NCBI RefSeq assembly: GCF_009857475.1
Contig: NZ_WWCJ01000005.1
Span: 62,001-126,000 of the forward strand
Reading direction: 5' to 3'
DNA length: 64,000 nt
DNA from: Pseudoduganella guangdongensis
GTDB taxonomy: Bacteria > Pseudomonadota > Gammaproteobacteria > Burkholderiales > Burkholderiaceae_D
Shown: in pieces, positions 1 to 8,267 of the stretch
Layout of the letters: every line of letters begins with the position of its first letter
How positions within the stretch are numbered: position 1 is the stretch's first letter
The notes under the pieces: model-generated
The model's input: the letters and a program-made list of their open reading frames with translations, nothing else
Told to the model about the DNA's origin: nothing
Databases searched by the model: none
Translations under genes and position numbers: made by a program

Positions 1-100
1 CGTGGGCGCCTTCCTGCAGCGCCAGTTCGCCCGCCAGCAGGATGCGCGCCGCGCTGTGCGGCGCTTCATCGACATGCACCAGGATGGTCTTGTAAGCCAT
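1..100 (-). CDS. Universal stress protein (UspA family), N-terminal fragment
   Basis: Only the first 33 codons are in the window; the gene runs off the left edge. The start (CAT at 98-100 on the plus strand) gives MAYKTILVHVDEAPHSAARI, which matches the first beta strand and following loop of UspA-fold proteins (hydrophobic 'TILVHVD' strand with the Asp that contacts nucleotide in ATP-binding members). Family members are small cytoplasmic nucleotide-binding proteins induced by stress. It lies just downstream of the DksA-like gene on the same strand and may be co-transcribed with it (15 bases apart). Function beyond the family level cannot be judged from the fragment. Confidence 0.7.
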   Translation of the reverse strand, partial: MAYKTILVHVDEAPHSAARILLAGELALQEGAH

Positions 101-115
101 AGAGCCTCCGGCGCC

Positions 116-493
116 TCAGCGCAAGGCGGCGGTTGCTTTCTCGAGCCGGGTCTGGCAGGCGATGCACAGTGGCGCTTCGGGCCGGGCATTCAGGCGGGAG
201 AAGGGGATTTCATTGCCGCAGTTATCGCACAGGCCGTAGCTGCCGTCCTCGATCTTGGCCAGGGCGTGCCGCACGCTGCTGAGCTGGGCCTGCTTGTGCT
301 CGTCGGCTTCCAGCTCCAGCTGGTTGAGGGTGCGGTTGCTGGCGCTGTCGGCGGGCGAGGTTTCGATTTCCTCCACCGCGGGCACGCGCGCCAGTTCGCC
401 GTCCATGCGGCCGGCCAGCTGCTGCAGCAACGTCAGCTTGCGTTGCTCCAGGGCGGCTTGCATTGAGGCAAGCTGTTCGCGCGACAGGCCCAT
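116..493 (-). CDS. DksA/TraR-type zinc-finger protein
   Basis: A 125-residue protein with a coiled-coil N-terminal half and a C-terminal four-cysteine zinc finger (CDNC and CIAC pairs separated by 17 residues). DksA-family proteins enter the RNA polymerase secondary channel and modify initiation together with ppGpp. The region between the helices contains PADSAS, resembling the DksA coiled-coil tip; the second acidic tip residue and the following Ala appear retained, the first is not obvious. I start at the ATG at 493 because GGAG lies six bases upstream; a GTG at 505 would add four residues. The protein is shorter than housekeeping DksA (about 150), so it is probably a paralogue. Confidence 0.85.
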   Translation of the reverse strand: MGLSREQLASMQAALEQRKLTLLQQLAGRMDGELARVPAVEEIETSPADSASNRTLNQLELEADEHKQAQLSSVRHALAKIEDGSYGLCDNCGNEIPFSRLNARPEAPLCIACQTRLEKATAALR

Positions 494-547
494 GACGGTC
501 TCCACGAATCCGTTGTTCGGAAGACCATTGTAAGCCTGCGGCGCGGT

Positions 548-1012
548 TTACGCACTCCCGCGCGGCAGCCGTGCGGCCAGCTGCTGTTTCAGGCTGCGCA
601 GCGGCGCCACCAGGTGTTCCGGGCGCGCCGCCGCGATCGCCGCCGCCACCGCCAGCAAATCGGCACTGAGGGCGGCCAGTTCCTTGACCCGCTCGATGCG
701 GCGCATGGCGTCGCGCGCCTCGGCCGCCAGGCGCAGCAGTTCCTCCAGCGTGACGCCCATGCCTTCCAGGGTATGGCTGGCGGCATCCACATACAGGCTG
801 TTGGCTTGCTGGCGCAGCGCCACCTCGTTCTCGAACAGGGCCTGGGCCGCGCCGTGCGTGAGCGGGCTGGCGCCGCCCAGGCCGTTGTTGCCGGCCAGGT
901 GCTGCTGCTGGCGGATGCCGCGCATGATGCGCGTGTGCAGTTCATCGGCGCTGGCCGACAGGCTGTCGGCCAGGGCTTCCAGGTCGTGCGGCAGGGTGGC
1001 GGTCAAGCTCAT
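548..1012 (-). CDS. Hypothetical helical protein
   Basis: A 154-residue protein that I do not recognise. It is Ala/Leu-rich and predicted almost wholly alpha-helical, has no signal peptide, membrane segment or cysteine cluster, and ends in a basic tail. The ATG at 1012 overlaps the stop of the preceding lipoprotein gene (ATGA) and is preceded by AAGGAG at seven-base spacing, so translation is well supported and probably coupled to the lipoprotein. The helical character and pairing with a lipoprotein suggest the two act together, but no function can be assigned. Confidence 0.7.
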   Translation of the reverse strand: MSLTATLPHDLEALADSLSASADELHTRIMRGIRQQQHLAGNNGLGGASPLTHGAAQALFENEVALRQQANSLYVDAASHTLEGMGVTLEELLRLAAEARDAMRRIERVKELAALSADLLAVAAAIAAARPEHLVAPLRSLKQQLAARLPRGSA

Positions 1013-1806
1013 GGCTGGGCTCCTTGCAAGGTGGCGGGGGGCGCGGCGGCGGGCTGCGGATCGAGGCCCTGCAGCAGGGCGGCGTGGCGCGCGCGCATCT
1101 GTTCGATGTGCTGGGCGGCCAGGGTGTGGCGCAGGCCGAGCAGGCGGTACTCGCGCACCTTTTCCTGCTGGTGGGCGCGCGCCAGGGCCGCCAGCAGGCG
1201 GTCGCGCGGCGCATCGGCATAGGGGATTTCCACCTCCAGCATGCCGAGCACGATGCGCTGTTCGTTGTCATGCTGCTTATTGAAGTAGCGCAGCAGGGTG
1301 TGCATGGCGTCCAGCGTGCCTTGCAGCGGCTCGCCGCCCTCGCGCAGCATGGCTTGCAGCGCCTGGTCCTGGGCCCGCCCGGTGCTGGCGCGCAGCAACA
1401 GGCGCACCAGGGCGGAATAGGCGTTGACGTGGCGGTCGCTGAGGCCGGTGTCCGGCCAGGCCTTGACGCCCTCGGCCAATTGCTTGACCTGGTCGCCGTA
1501 GTGGAAGGTGGCGCCGCCGGCCAGGGCGCCCAGGGCGCGCAGGTAGGTGGCGGCGGCCGCCTGCAGCGCGATGAAGTCGGGGTAGGCATCGCGCCGCTTG
1601 CGGTCGATGGCCTCCTCGCGCTGGGCGGCGGCGCTGGACAGGTAGGGTTGTGCGCGCTGGTAGGTGTCGCGGAAGCGCTGGCTCAGGTCGCTGAACGCCG
1701 CCAGCGCGGGCGCCTCATCGGCCAGGCTGCGCACCTCCTTCAAGCGCGGATTGCTGGCGCAGGCCGCCAGTAGCAAGCACAACAGTAAGCACAGGTAGCG
1801 TTTCAT
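1009..1806 (-). CDS. Putative lipoprotein, helical
   Basis: A 265-residue protein beginning MKRYLCLLLCLLLAACAS: a short basic n-region, Leu-rich h-region and a LAAC lipobox, so the mature protein should be lipidated at the Cys and carried to the envelope. The rest is helical and Ala/Arg/Gln-rich with a proline-rich tail; no known domain is apparent. An in-frame start seven codons upstream exists, but the position of the signal peptide and a GGAGACC stretch before ATG 1806 favour this start. Its stop overlaps the start of the next gene by four bases, so the two form a small operon of unknown role. Confidence 0.75.
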   Translation of the reverse strand: MKRYLCLLLCLLLAACASNPRLKEVRSLADEAPALAAFSDLSQRFRDTYQRAQPYLSSAAAQREEAIDRKRRDAYPDFIALQAAAATYLRALGALAGGATFHYGDQVKQLAEGVKAWPDTGLSDRHVNAYSALVRLLLRASTGRAQDQALQAMLREGGEPLQGTLDAMHTLLRYFNKQHDNEQRIVLGMLEVEIPYADAPRDRLLAALARAHQQEKVREYRLLGLRHTLAAQHIEQMRARHAALLQGLDPQPAAAPPATLQGAQP

Positions 1807-1877
1807 GATGGTCTCCTCGGGCGGCAAGGACCATCTTGCGCCAAGGCGCGGCGGGCGCGTTTGCGCCAGCGCAAAGG

Positions 1878-2660
1878 TCAGGCGTGCAGGTAGGGCGCGA
1901 GCCAGGCCAGGCTGGCGCCGGTGTGCGTGCGGGGCTGGTATTCGCAGCCGATCCAGCCTTCATACCCGAGCGCGTCGAGCAGGCCGAACAGGAAGGGATA
2001 ATTGATTTCGCCGCTGCCCGGCTCGTGGCGGCCCGGCGTATCGGCCAGCTGGATGTGGCGGATATTCGGCAGGCAGGCGCGGATGGTGTTGGCCAGCTCG
2101 CCCTCCATGCGCTGCATATGGTAGATGTCGTATTGCAGGAACAGGTTGGGGCGGGCCGCCGCGGCCAGGATTTCCAGCGCCTGCCGGCTATGGTTCAGGA
2201 AATAGCCGGGGATGTCGAAATGGTTGAGCGGCTCCACCAGCACCTCGACCCCGAGCGGGGCGAACTGGTCGGCCGCGTACTGCAAGGAGCGGATATACGC
2301 CTCGCGCGCCCGTTCCGGCGCCAGGCCGCCCGGCAGGATGCCAGCCATGCAATGCACGCGCGGCGTGCCGAGTTCGCGCGCGTACTCCAGGCCCAGGCCC
2401 ACGCTGTCCTGGAACTCCTCGAAGCGGCGCGGATCGCACGCCATGCCGCGCTCGCCGGCCTGCCAGTCGCCTGGCGGCAAGTTATGCAGCACCAGCTGCA
2501 GCTGATGGCGCTCCAGGCGCTGCCGGATGTCATCCGCATCGAAAGCATACGGAAAGAGGAATTCGACGCCGCGGAAACCCGCCGCCTGCGCCAAGCCAAA
2601 GCGCTCGATAAACGGCGCCTCGGTAAACAGCATGGACAGGTTGGCGGCAAATTTAGGCAT
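1878..2660 (-). CDS. hyi: Hydroxypyruvate isomerase family TIM-barrel protein
   Basis: A 260-residue cytoplasmic protein of the xylose-isomerase-like TIM barrel superfamily. The N-terminus (PKFAANLSMLFTE) and length are typical of hydroxypyruvate isomerase (Hyi/OtnI), which interconverts hydroxypyruvate and tartronate semialdehyde in glyoxylate metabolism. The metal/acid-base residues expected for the family are visible: Glu in VEPLN near residue 142, Asp and His in QYDIYHMQ near 178-183, and Glu in GCEYQP near 240. No glyoxylate carboligase or tartronate semialdehyde reductase gene adjoins it, so the exact substrate is inferred. It follows rhlE on the same strand but a long palindrome separates them. 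Confidence 0.85.
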   Translation of the reverse strand: MPKFAANLSMLFTEAPFIERFGLAQAAGFRGVEFLFPYAFDADDIRQRLERHQLQLVLHNLPPGDWQAGERGMACDPRRFEEFQDSVGLGLEYARELGTPRVHCMAGILPGGLAPERAREAYIRSLQYAADQFAPLGVEVLVEPLNHFDIPGYFLNHSRQALEILAAAARPNLFLQYDIYHMQRMEGELANTIRACLPNIRHIQLADTPGRHEPGSGEINYPFLFGLLDALGYEGWIGCEYQPRTHTGASLAWLAPYLHA

Positions 2661-2673
2661 GCCGCAGATTATA

Positions 2674-2752
2674 TGTCCACTTCGGGGTCAGGAAGAAATG
2701 TGGACATTTCTCGAGGAAATGTCCAACTTTCTTCCTGACCCCGAAGTGGACA
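2674..2752. repeat. Long palindromic repeat (two units head to head)
   Basis: A near-perfect 79-base palindrome between rhlE and hyi. The outer arms are exactly complementary over 25 bases (2674-2698 and 2728-2752, beginning TGTCCACTTCGGGGTCAGG); the inner arms contain GGACATTTC/GAAATGTCC around a TCGAG centre. Each half resembles the single-unit hairpins at 6107-6139 and 52681-52721. It starts eight bases after the rhlE stop and could fold as an RNA hairpin attenuating read-through into hyi, but there is no T-run. Best read as a dispersed REP-like element. Confidence 0.85.
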
Positions 2753-2759
2753 TTTTGCT

Positions 2760-4187
2760 TTAGCGGGTGCGCTGGCGGGGGGCGTTGGCGGGGCGTTGGC
2801 CGCCGCTGCCGCCGGCTGGGCGGGCGTCGCGGCGGATGCCGGCAGGGGCGGCGCTGCGTGGGGCGCCGTCGCGGTTGCCATTGGCGGCGACGCGCGGCTT
2901 GCCTGGGGTGCCCTGGCTGCGGTTGCCGCCGCCATTGCCATTGCCGCCGCCGGCGCCCGCGACGGGGCGCGGTGGGCGGTTCTGGTGGCGGCCATTGCCG
3001 CTGCGCAGCTGGATCGGCTGCGCTTTGGCATTCGGGTCCGGTTCGAAGCCGGGGATGACTTCGCGCGGCAGGGTTTGCTTGATCAGGCGCTCGATGTCGC
3101 GCAGCATCGCGTGTTCATCCACGCAGACCAGCGATACCGCCTCGCCCTTGGCGCCGGCGCGGCCGGTGCGGCCGATGCGGTGCACATAGTCTTCCGGCAC
3201 GTTCGGCAGGTCGTAGTTGACCACGTGCGGCAGTTGGTCGATGTCGATGCCGCGCGCGGCGATGTCGGTCGCGACCAGGCATTGCAGGGTGCCATCCTTG
3301 AACTCGGCCAGGGCGCGGGTGCGCGCGGTCTGGCTCTTGTTGCCGTGGATCGCCATGGCTTTCACGCCATCCTTGCCCAGCTGCTCGACCAGCTTGTTGG
3401 CGCCGTGCTTGGTGCGGGTGAACACCAGCACCTGGGTCCAGCTGTTGGTGCGGATCAGGTGCGACAGCATCGGGTGCTTCTTGTCGCGGTCGACCGGGTG
3501 GATTTTCTGCGAGATGATTTCCACCGTTGAATTGCGGCGCGCCACCTCAATGGTCTTCGGGTTGTCCAGCAGGCCGTCGGCCAGGGCCTTGATCTCGTCC
3601 GAGAAGGTGGCCGAGAACAGCAGGTTCTGGCGTTTTGGCGGCAGCGCGGCCAGCACTTTGCGGATGTCGCGGATGAAGCCCATGTCCAGCATGCGGTCGG
3701 CTTCGTCCAGCACCAGAATTTCAATCTTGTCGAGGTTGACGGTGCCTTGCTGCATATGGTCCAGCAGGCGGCCCGGGGTGGCCACCAGGATGTCGACGCC
3801 GTGCTTGAGCAGCTTGATCTGCGGGTTGATGCTGACGCCGCCAAAAATCACGGCCGAATTGAGCTTGGTGTGCTTGCCGTAGGTCTTGACGCTTTCTTCC
3901 ACCTGGGCTGCCAGTTCGCGGGTCGGGGTCAGGACCAGGGCGCGGATGGCGCGCGGCGCGGTATTGTTGGCCAGCTTGCTGCCGACGGCGTCGGTGGACA
4001 GGCGATGCAGCACCGGCAGCGTGAAGCCGGCGGTCTTGCCGGTGCCGGTCTGGGCGCCGGCCAGCAGGTCGCCGCCGTTCAATACGGCAGGGATGGCCTG
4101 GCTTTGGATCGGGGTAGGGGCTGTGTAGCCGGTATCGGCTACCGCACGCACGATGGCATCAGACAAGCCGAGATCGGAGAAAGACAT
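2760..4187 (-). CDS. rhlE: DEAD-box ATP-dependent RNA helicase RhlE
   Basis: A 475-residue RNA helicase acting in ribosome assembly and RNA turnover. All core motifs are visible in order: F upstream of the Q motif ([16 protein letters not shown] near 25-34), motif I AQTGTGKT (45-52), Ia PTRELAAQ, motif [10 protein letters not shown] (DEAD), III SAT, and motif [12 protein letters not shown]. The last 80 residues are a Gly/Asn/Arg/Pro-rich, unstructured basic tail with RGG-like runs, typical of the RhlE subfamily and likely used for RNA binding. Start ATG 4187 gives the conserved MSFSDLGLS. It is transcribed toward hyi, with the palindrome immediately after the stop. Confidence 0.95.
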   Translation of the reverse strand: MSFSDLGLSDAIVRAVADTGYTAPTPIQSQAIPAVLNGGDLLAGAQTGTGKTAGFTLPVLHRLSTDAVGSKLANNTAPRAIRALVLTPTRELAAQVEESVKTYGKHTKLNSAVIFGGVSINPQIKLLKHGVDILVATPGRLLDHMQQGTVNLDKIEILVLDEADRMLDMGFIRDIRKVLAALPPKRQNLLFSATFSDEIKALADGLLDNPKTIEVARRNSTVEIISQKIHPVDRDKKHPMLSHLIRTNSWTQVLVFTRTKHGANKLVEQLGKDGVKAMAIHGNKSQTARTRALAEFKDGTLQCLVATDIAARGIDIDQLPHVVNYDLPNVPEDYVHRIGRTGRAGAKGEAVSLVCVDEHAMLRDIERLIKQTLPREVIPGFEPDPNAKAQPIQLRSGNGRHQNRPPRPVAGAGGGNGNGGGNRSQGTPGKPRVAANGNRDGAPRSAAPAGIRRDARPAGGSGGQRPANAPRQRTR

Positions 4188-4293
4188 ATTATGTGGTTAT
4201 TCTGTAAATTGTGAGAAAACTATTGCCGCATGGAAACGTCGGCGCTAGGCAAAGTATATCAGTAAAGTTTTATGCCTTGACGCACAGCAACAA

Positions 4294-4320
4294 TAAAAAA
4301 GGCCCCGCAGGGCCTCTTTT
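4294..4320 (-). terminator. Intrinsic terminator of suhB
   Basis: Stem AGGCCC/GGGCCT (4300-4305 and 4310-4315) with a CGCA loop. On the minus strand it follows the suhB stop by about 26 bases and is followed by six U residues (A-run 4295-4300 on plus). The opposite side is also T-rich (CTTTTG), so it could work in both directions. Confidence 0.85.
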
Positions 4321-4341
4321 GTAGTGAATTCGGGCTTAACT

Positions 4342-5133
4342 TTATGCAAACTCTGCCAACAGGCCAATCATTTGGCCGAAGACTTTGGGCGAGGCGGCGA
4401 TAATGTTGCCGCTGTTCATATAGTTGGTTTCACCGTTGAACTCGGCGGCGATGCCGCCCGCTTCCGTCACCAGCAGGGCGCCGGCGGCGATATCCCATGG
4501 CTTCAGGTTCTTTTCGTAGTAGCCGTCCAGGCGGCCGCAGGCCACGTAGGCCAGGTCCAGGGCGGCGGAGCCGGCGCGGCGGATGCCGTGCGAGCGCTCG
4601 GCCATGATGGTGAACATCTTGGCGAATTCCGCGATGGCAGCCGGCGAGCCTGGCTTGTAGCCGGAGGCCAGCAGGGCGCCGCTGATGCGGTCCAGCTTGT
4701 TGACGCGGATGCGCTTTTCGTTCAGGTAGGCGCCGGCGCCCTTGCTGGCGGTGAACAGGTCGTTGTGCACCGGATCGTACACCACGGCCTGCGTCACGAC
4801 GCCGCGCTGCTGCAGGGCGATCGAGATGGCGTACTGTGGGAAGCCGTGCATGAAGTTGGTGGTGCCGTCCAGTGGATCGATGATCCACACGTATTCGCTC
4901 TCGTCATTTACGGTGCCGGTGATGCCGGATTCTTCGGCAAAAATGGCGTGCTCCGGGTAGGCTTTCAGCAGCACTTCGATGATGGCCTGTTCAGCAGCCT
5001 GGTCCACATCGGTGACGAAGTCGTTGTGTTGCTTTTCAGTTACGTTGACGCGGTCCAGGTCGAAGGAGGCGCGGTTGATTACTGCGGCGCCACGGCGCGC
5101 GGCCTTGATGGCCGTATTCAGCATTGGGTGCAT
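4342..5133 (-). CDS. suhB: Inositol-1-monophosphatase family protein SuhB
   Basis: A 263-residue Mg-dependent phosphatase of the IMPase family, which hydrolyses inositol-1-phosphate; the SuhB subgroup also binds RNA polymerase/NusA and supports rRNA transcription. Metal-binding motifs are visible: EES near residue 67-69, and WIIDPLDGTTNFMHGFP near 83-99 (DPLDGT), followed by the C-terminal PWDIAAGALLVTEAGG signature. I start at ATG 5133 (MHPMLNTAIKAARRG), the usual family start; an upstream in-frame extension has no homologous look. It is divergent from trmJ, a frequent arrangement in betaproteobacteria, and ends in a clear terminator. Confidence 0.95.
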   Translation of the reverse strand: MHPMLNTAIKAARRGAAVINRASFDLDRVNVTEKQHNDFVTDVDQAAEQAIIEVLLKAYPEHAIFAEESGITGTVNDESEYVWIIDPLDGTTNFMHGFPQYAISIALQQRGVVTQAVVYDPVHNDLFTASKGAGAYLNEKRIRVNKLDRISGALLASGYKPGSPAAIAEFAKMFTIMAERSHGIRRAGSAALDLAYVACGRLDGYYEKNLKPWDIAAGALLVTEAGGIAAEFNGETNYMNSGNIIAASPKVFGQMIGLLAEFA

Positions 5134-5276
5134 ACTAGCTTCCGTAAAATAGCCATTGCCGCCCACGGAAACGCTTCGCGCATCCGGCAGCGGAAATGAT
5201 GACAAGATTGAAAAAGAGCGGCGCGTTGTGCCGGCGGAGTAAAATGCACGCCCAACGCAGAATCCCGCGATTATAA

Positions 5277-6047
5277 ATGAAGCAGACCGAATCCGCATCC
5301 TCCGCCTTCCAACGCCTGCGCATCGTGCTGGTCGAAACCAGCCGCCCGGGCAATATCGGCGCGGTGGCGCGCGCCATGAAAACCATGGGTTTTTCCGACC
5401 TGGTGCTGGTCAATCCGCGCTTTGACGGGGCCTGCGAACATGAGGAGGCGGTGGCCTTTGCCTCCGGCGCGCAGGATATTTTGCAGTCGGCACGCGTGGT
5501 CGCTTCGATGGCCGAAGCGCTGGAGGGGATCAACTTCACGGCAGCGGTGTCGGCGCGCTTGCGCGAGTTTTCGCCGCCGGTGGTGACGCCGCGCGCATTC
5601 GCCGGCCAGCTGGCGGGCGGCAGCGAGCTGCAGGCGGCCCTGATTTTCGGCAACGAGCGCTTCGGCCTGCCCAATGAGATCGTGGAGCCGTGCAATGTGC
5701 TGGTGAATATCCCGGCCAACCCCGACTACTCCTCGCTCAACCTGGCGCAGGCGGCGCAAGTGCTGGTGTACGAATGCCGCATGGCCGCGCTGGACGGCCA
5801 GCACGCCGCCAGCCCGGTCGGCTTCCACGGCGCAGCCGCCAGCGCGGCAGCGGTGGAAGGCATGTACGAGCACCTGGAACGATCCCTGGTCGAGATCGGC
5901 TTCCTCGACGCCAACAACCCGCGCAAGCTGATGCCGCGCCTGAAGCGCCTGTTCGCGCGCGCCGGGCTGGAAGCGGAAGAGGTCAACATCCTGCGCGGCA
6001 TCGCGCGCCAGATGGTGGCGCAGGCCGCCCGCAAGCGCCAGGATTAG
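5277..6047 (+). CDS. trmJ: tRNA (cytidine/uridine-2'-O-)-methyltransferase TrmJ
   Basis: A 256-residue SPOUT-class methyltransferase that 2'-O-methylates position 32 of certain tRNAs. The three knot motifs are present: motif 1 VETSRPGNIGAVARAMKTMG (residues about 19-38), motif 2 ALIFGNERFGLPNEIV (about 122-137), and motif 3 SSLNLAQAAQ (about 153-162). Length matches E. coli TrmJ (246). The C-terminal helical extension (about 180-256) is the dimerisation/tRNA region of the family. Divergent from suhB with about 143 bases between them holding both promoters. Confidence 0.95.
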   Translation: MKQTESASSAFQRLRIVLVETSRPGNIGAVARAMKTMGFSDLVLVNPRFDGACEHEEAVAFASGAQDILQSARVVASMAEALEGINFTAAVSARLREFSPPVVTPRAFAGQLAGGSELQAALIFGNERFGLPNEIVEPCNVLVNIPANPDYSSLNLAQAAQVLVYECRMAALDGQHAASPVGFHGAAASAAAVEGMYEHLERSLVEIGFLDANNPRKLMPRLKRLFARAGLEAEEVNILRGIARQMVAQAARKRQD

Positions 6048-6106
6048 AGCCTTCGCTCTAGCCGCAAGCCGCCGGCATCCTTAGAATCCCCCTTAAATCA
6101 AAGAAA

Positions 6107-6139
6107 TGTCCACTTCGGGGTCAGGAAGAAAGGTGGACA
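6107..6139. repeat. Single-unit palindromic repeat
   Basis: Starts with the same 25 bases as the arm at 2674 (TGTCCACTTCGGGGTCAGGA...) and closes with GGTGGACA, so TGTCCAC/GTGGACA form the ends of a hairpin. It lies 16 bases upstream of the Tat-signal gene start, in its probable 5' leader. Confidence 0.8.
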
Positions 6140-6154
6140 AAAAAGGGAGACACG

Positions 6155-6652
6155 ATGCAACGCAGGACTTTTTTGAAGGCCGGGCTGCTGGGCGGCTTGG
6201 CGCTGGCGGCGGGCGGGGCGGCTTATCGGCATTTTCGGCCGGCGACACCGCAGCGCTTCGCGCTGGACCAGCCGGGACGCACCATGCTGGCGGCCTTGAT
6301 ACCGGCCATTACCGGGCTGCAGCCGGCACCGCCGGCGCTGGCGGCGGGGATCGAGCGGGTGGCGGGGGCGATCGCGGCCCTGCCGCTCTCCATGCAGAAG
6401 GAAATCAGCGACCTGTTCGGCTTGCTGACCATGGCGCCCACGCGGCGCTTGCTGGCGGGCGTGCCGGCCTGGCCGGAGGCGTCGCCGGCGCAGGTGGCGG
6501 CTTTCCTGCAAAACTGGCGCACCCATCGCACCGAGATGCTGCAAACGGCTTACCATGGCTTGCATGACCTGGTGCTGGGCGGCTGGTATGCCGATCCTTC
6601 CTCCTGGGTCGGGAGCGGCTATCACGGTCCGATGAAGGAGCTGAGCGCATGA
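6155..6652 (+). CDS. Tat-signal small subunit, gluconate 2-dehydrogenase subunit 3-like
   Basis: A 165-residue exported protein. Residues 1-22 form a twin-arginine signal (RRTFLKAGLLGG followed by an Ala/Leu/Gly h-region). The mature part (dehydrogenase small subunit type, with conserved LIPAITG, and a C-terminal GWYADPSSWVGSGYHGPM) resembles the gamma/subunit 3 proteins that chaperone or accompany GMC flavin dehydrogenases through the Tat system. The gene immediately downstream, overlapping by four bases, is a GMC oxidoreductase without its own signal peptide, so this subunit most likely carries it to the periplasm. Assignment to the subunit 3 family is by pattern and context. Confidence 0.8.
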   Translation: MQRRTFLKAGLLGGLALAAGGAAYRHFRPATPQRFALDQPGRTMLAALIPAITGLQPAPPALAAGIERVAGAIAALPLSMQKEISDLFGLLTMAPTRRLLAGVPAWPEASPAQVAAFLQNWRTHRTEMLQTAYHGLHDLVLGGWYADPSSWVGSGYHGPMKELSA

Positions 6653-8256
6653 CGAGTCCCATCCCGGATCCAATCCAGGCCGGCATCGCGGCCGGCTGGC
6701 AGGTCATCGATGCGTCCACCCTGCAGCAGGACCGCCGCTACGACGCCGACGTGGTCATCGTCGGCACCGGCGCGGGCGGCGGCGTCACGGCGGAAATCCT
6801 GGCCAACGCCGGCTTGAAGGTGCTGCTGGTGGAGGAGGGCGCGTTGAAGTCTTCCAAAGACTTCAAGATGCGCGAGGCCGATGCCTACCCTGCGCTCTAC
6901 CAGGATGCGGCGGCGCGCAAGACGGCCGATAAGGCCATCAACATCCTGCAGGGGCGCACTGTCGGCGGTTCGACCACGGTGAACTGGACGTCGAGCTTCC
7001 GCACGCCGGCCGCGACCCTGGATTGGTGGCAGGCCAAATACGGCTTGAAAGACTATGGCGCGGACGCGCTGGCGCCGTGGTTCCAGAAAATGGAAGAGCG
7101 CCTGCACATCAGTGATTGGCCAACCCCGCCCAACGAGAACAATGACCTGCTGCGGCGCGGCGCGGAGAAGCTGGGCATCTCCACCGGCCTGATCCGGCGC
7201 AACGTCAACGGCTGCTGGAACCTGGGCTACTGCGGCATGGGCTGCCCGACCAACGCCAAGCAGTCGATGCTGGTCACCACCATCCCGGCCGCGCTGGAGC
7301 AGGGCGCGATCTTGCTGACCCGCGCGCGCGCCGAGCGCTTTACCTTGGCCGGCGGCCAGGCCAGCGCGCTCGAGTGCGCGGCGTTGACGGCGGACGGGCT
7401 GGCGGCCAGCGGTCGCCGCATCACGCTCAAGGCGCGCCATTTCGTGGTGGCGGGCGGCGCGATCAACTCGCCGGCGCTGCTGCTGCGCTCCGGCGCGCCC
7501 GACCCCTACCAGGTGCTGGGCCAGCGCACCTTCCTGCATCCGGTGGTGCTGTCGATCGGCACCTACCGGCAGCCGGTGGAAGCGTTCAGCGGTGCGCCGC
7601 AAACGGTGTACTCCGACCATTTCCTGCACACGCAGGCGCTCGATGGCCCGATGGGCTACAAGCTGGAAGTCGGTCCGCTGCACCCGGTGCTGGCCGGTAC
7701 CACGGTGTCGGCCTTCGGTCCGGCCCACGCGCAGCTGATGGGGCGCTTTGCGCATATCCAGGGCCTGCTGGCGCTGCTGCGCGACGGCTTCCATCCCGAA
7801 TCGGCGGGCGGCCGCGTGACGCTGAACGGCGACGGTTCGCCCCAACTCGACTACCCGCTCACGCCGTATTTCTGGGACGGCGCGCGGCGCGCGCTGCTGA
7901 CCATGGCTGAAATCCAGTTCGCCGCCGGCGCCGACGGCGTGCGCCCGGTGCACGAGCTGGTGGACCAGCCCTACCGGGACTGGAACGCGGCCAAGCAAGC
8001 CATTGCCGCGCTGCCGATGCAAAAGCTGCTGACGCGCGTGGTGTCGGCGCACGTGATGGGCGGCTGCGCCATGTCGGGCGATGCGCTGACCGGCGTGGTG
8101 GCGCCGGACGGCCTGTATCGCGGCATCGGCAACCTGTCTGTCCATGACGGATCGCTGTTCCCGACCTCGATCGGCGCCAATCCCCAGCTGTCGATCTACG
8201 GCATCACGGCCAGACTGGCGAGCGGCCTGGCGCAACGCCTGGGCGGCAAGGGCTGA
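6649..8256 (+). CDS. GMC-family FAD oxidoreductase
   Basis: A 535-residue flavoprotein. The FAD-binding Rossmann motif DVVIVGTGAGGGVTAE lies near residues 29-44 and ends with the ribose-binding Glu of VEEG; GGSTTVNW near 105 is the second flavin contact. The cysteine-containing segment GYCGMGCPTNAKQS and the C-terminal HVMGGCAMSG plus NPQLSIYGITARLA are typical of the long-chain alcohol/gluconate dehydrogenase branch. It has no signal peptide and overlaps the Tat-signal gene (ATGA), indicating a two-subunit periplasmic dehydrogenase exported by piggy-back. The expected cytochrome c subunit is not adjacent, but two multiheme cytochromes lie at 30.4-32.4 kb. The substrate is unknown. Confidence 0.9.
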   Translation: MTSPIPDPIQAGIAAGWQVIDASTLQQDRRYDADVVIVGTGAGGGVTAEILANAGLKVLLVEEGALKSSKDFKMREADAYPALYQDAAARKTADKAINILQGRTVGGSTTVNWTSSFRTPAATLDWWQAKYGLKDYGADALAPWFQKMEERLHISDWPTPPNENNDLLRRGAEKLGISTGLIRRNVNGCWNLGYCGMGCPTNAKQSMLVTTIPAALEQGAILLTRARAERFTLAGGQASALECAALTADGLAASGRRITLKARHFVVAGGAINSPALLLRSGAPDPYQVLGQRTFLHPVVLSIGTYRQPVEAFSGAPQTVYSDHFLHTQALDGPMGYKLEVGPLHPVLAGTTVSAFGPAHAQLMGRFAHIQGLLALLRDGFHPESAGGRVTLNGDGSPQLDYPLTPYFWDGARRALLTMAEIQFAAGADGVRPVHELVDQPYRDWNAAKQAIAALPMQKLLTRVVSAHVMGGCAMSGDALTGVVAPDGLYRGIGNLSVHDGSLFPTSIGANPQLSIYGITARLASGLAQRLGGKG

Positions 8257-8267
8257 GGCGGCGGGCC

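Noticed and set aside
1024..1773. Long plus-strand frame opposite the lipoprotein gene
   Set aside because: High GC keeps antisense frames open; the minus-strand frame has a signal peptide, RBS and operon overlap, while the antisense product is low-complexity Gln/Arg/Gly.
6622..8235. Long antisense frame across the GMC gene
   Set aside because: Fully opposite a clear FAD enzyme with all motifs; the product is an Arg/His/Gln-rich shadow.
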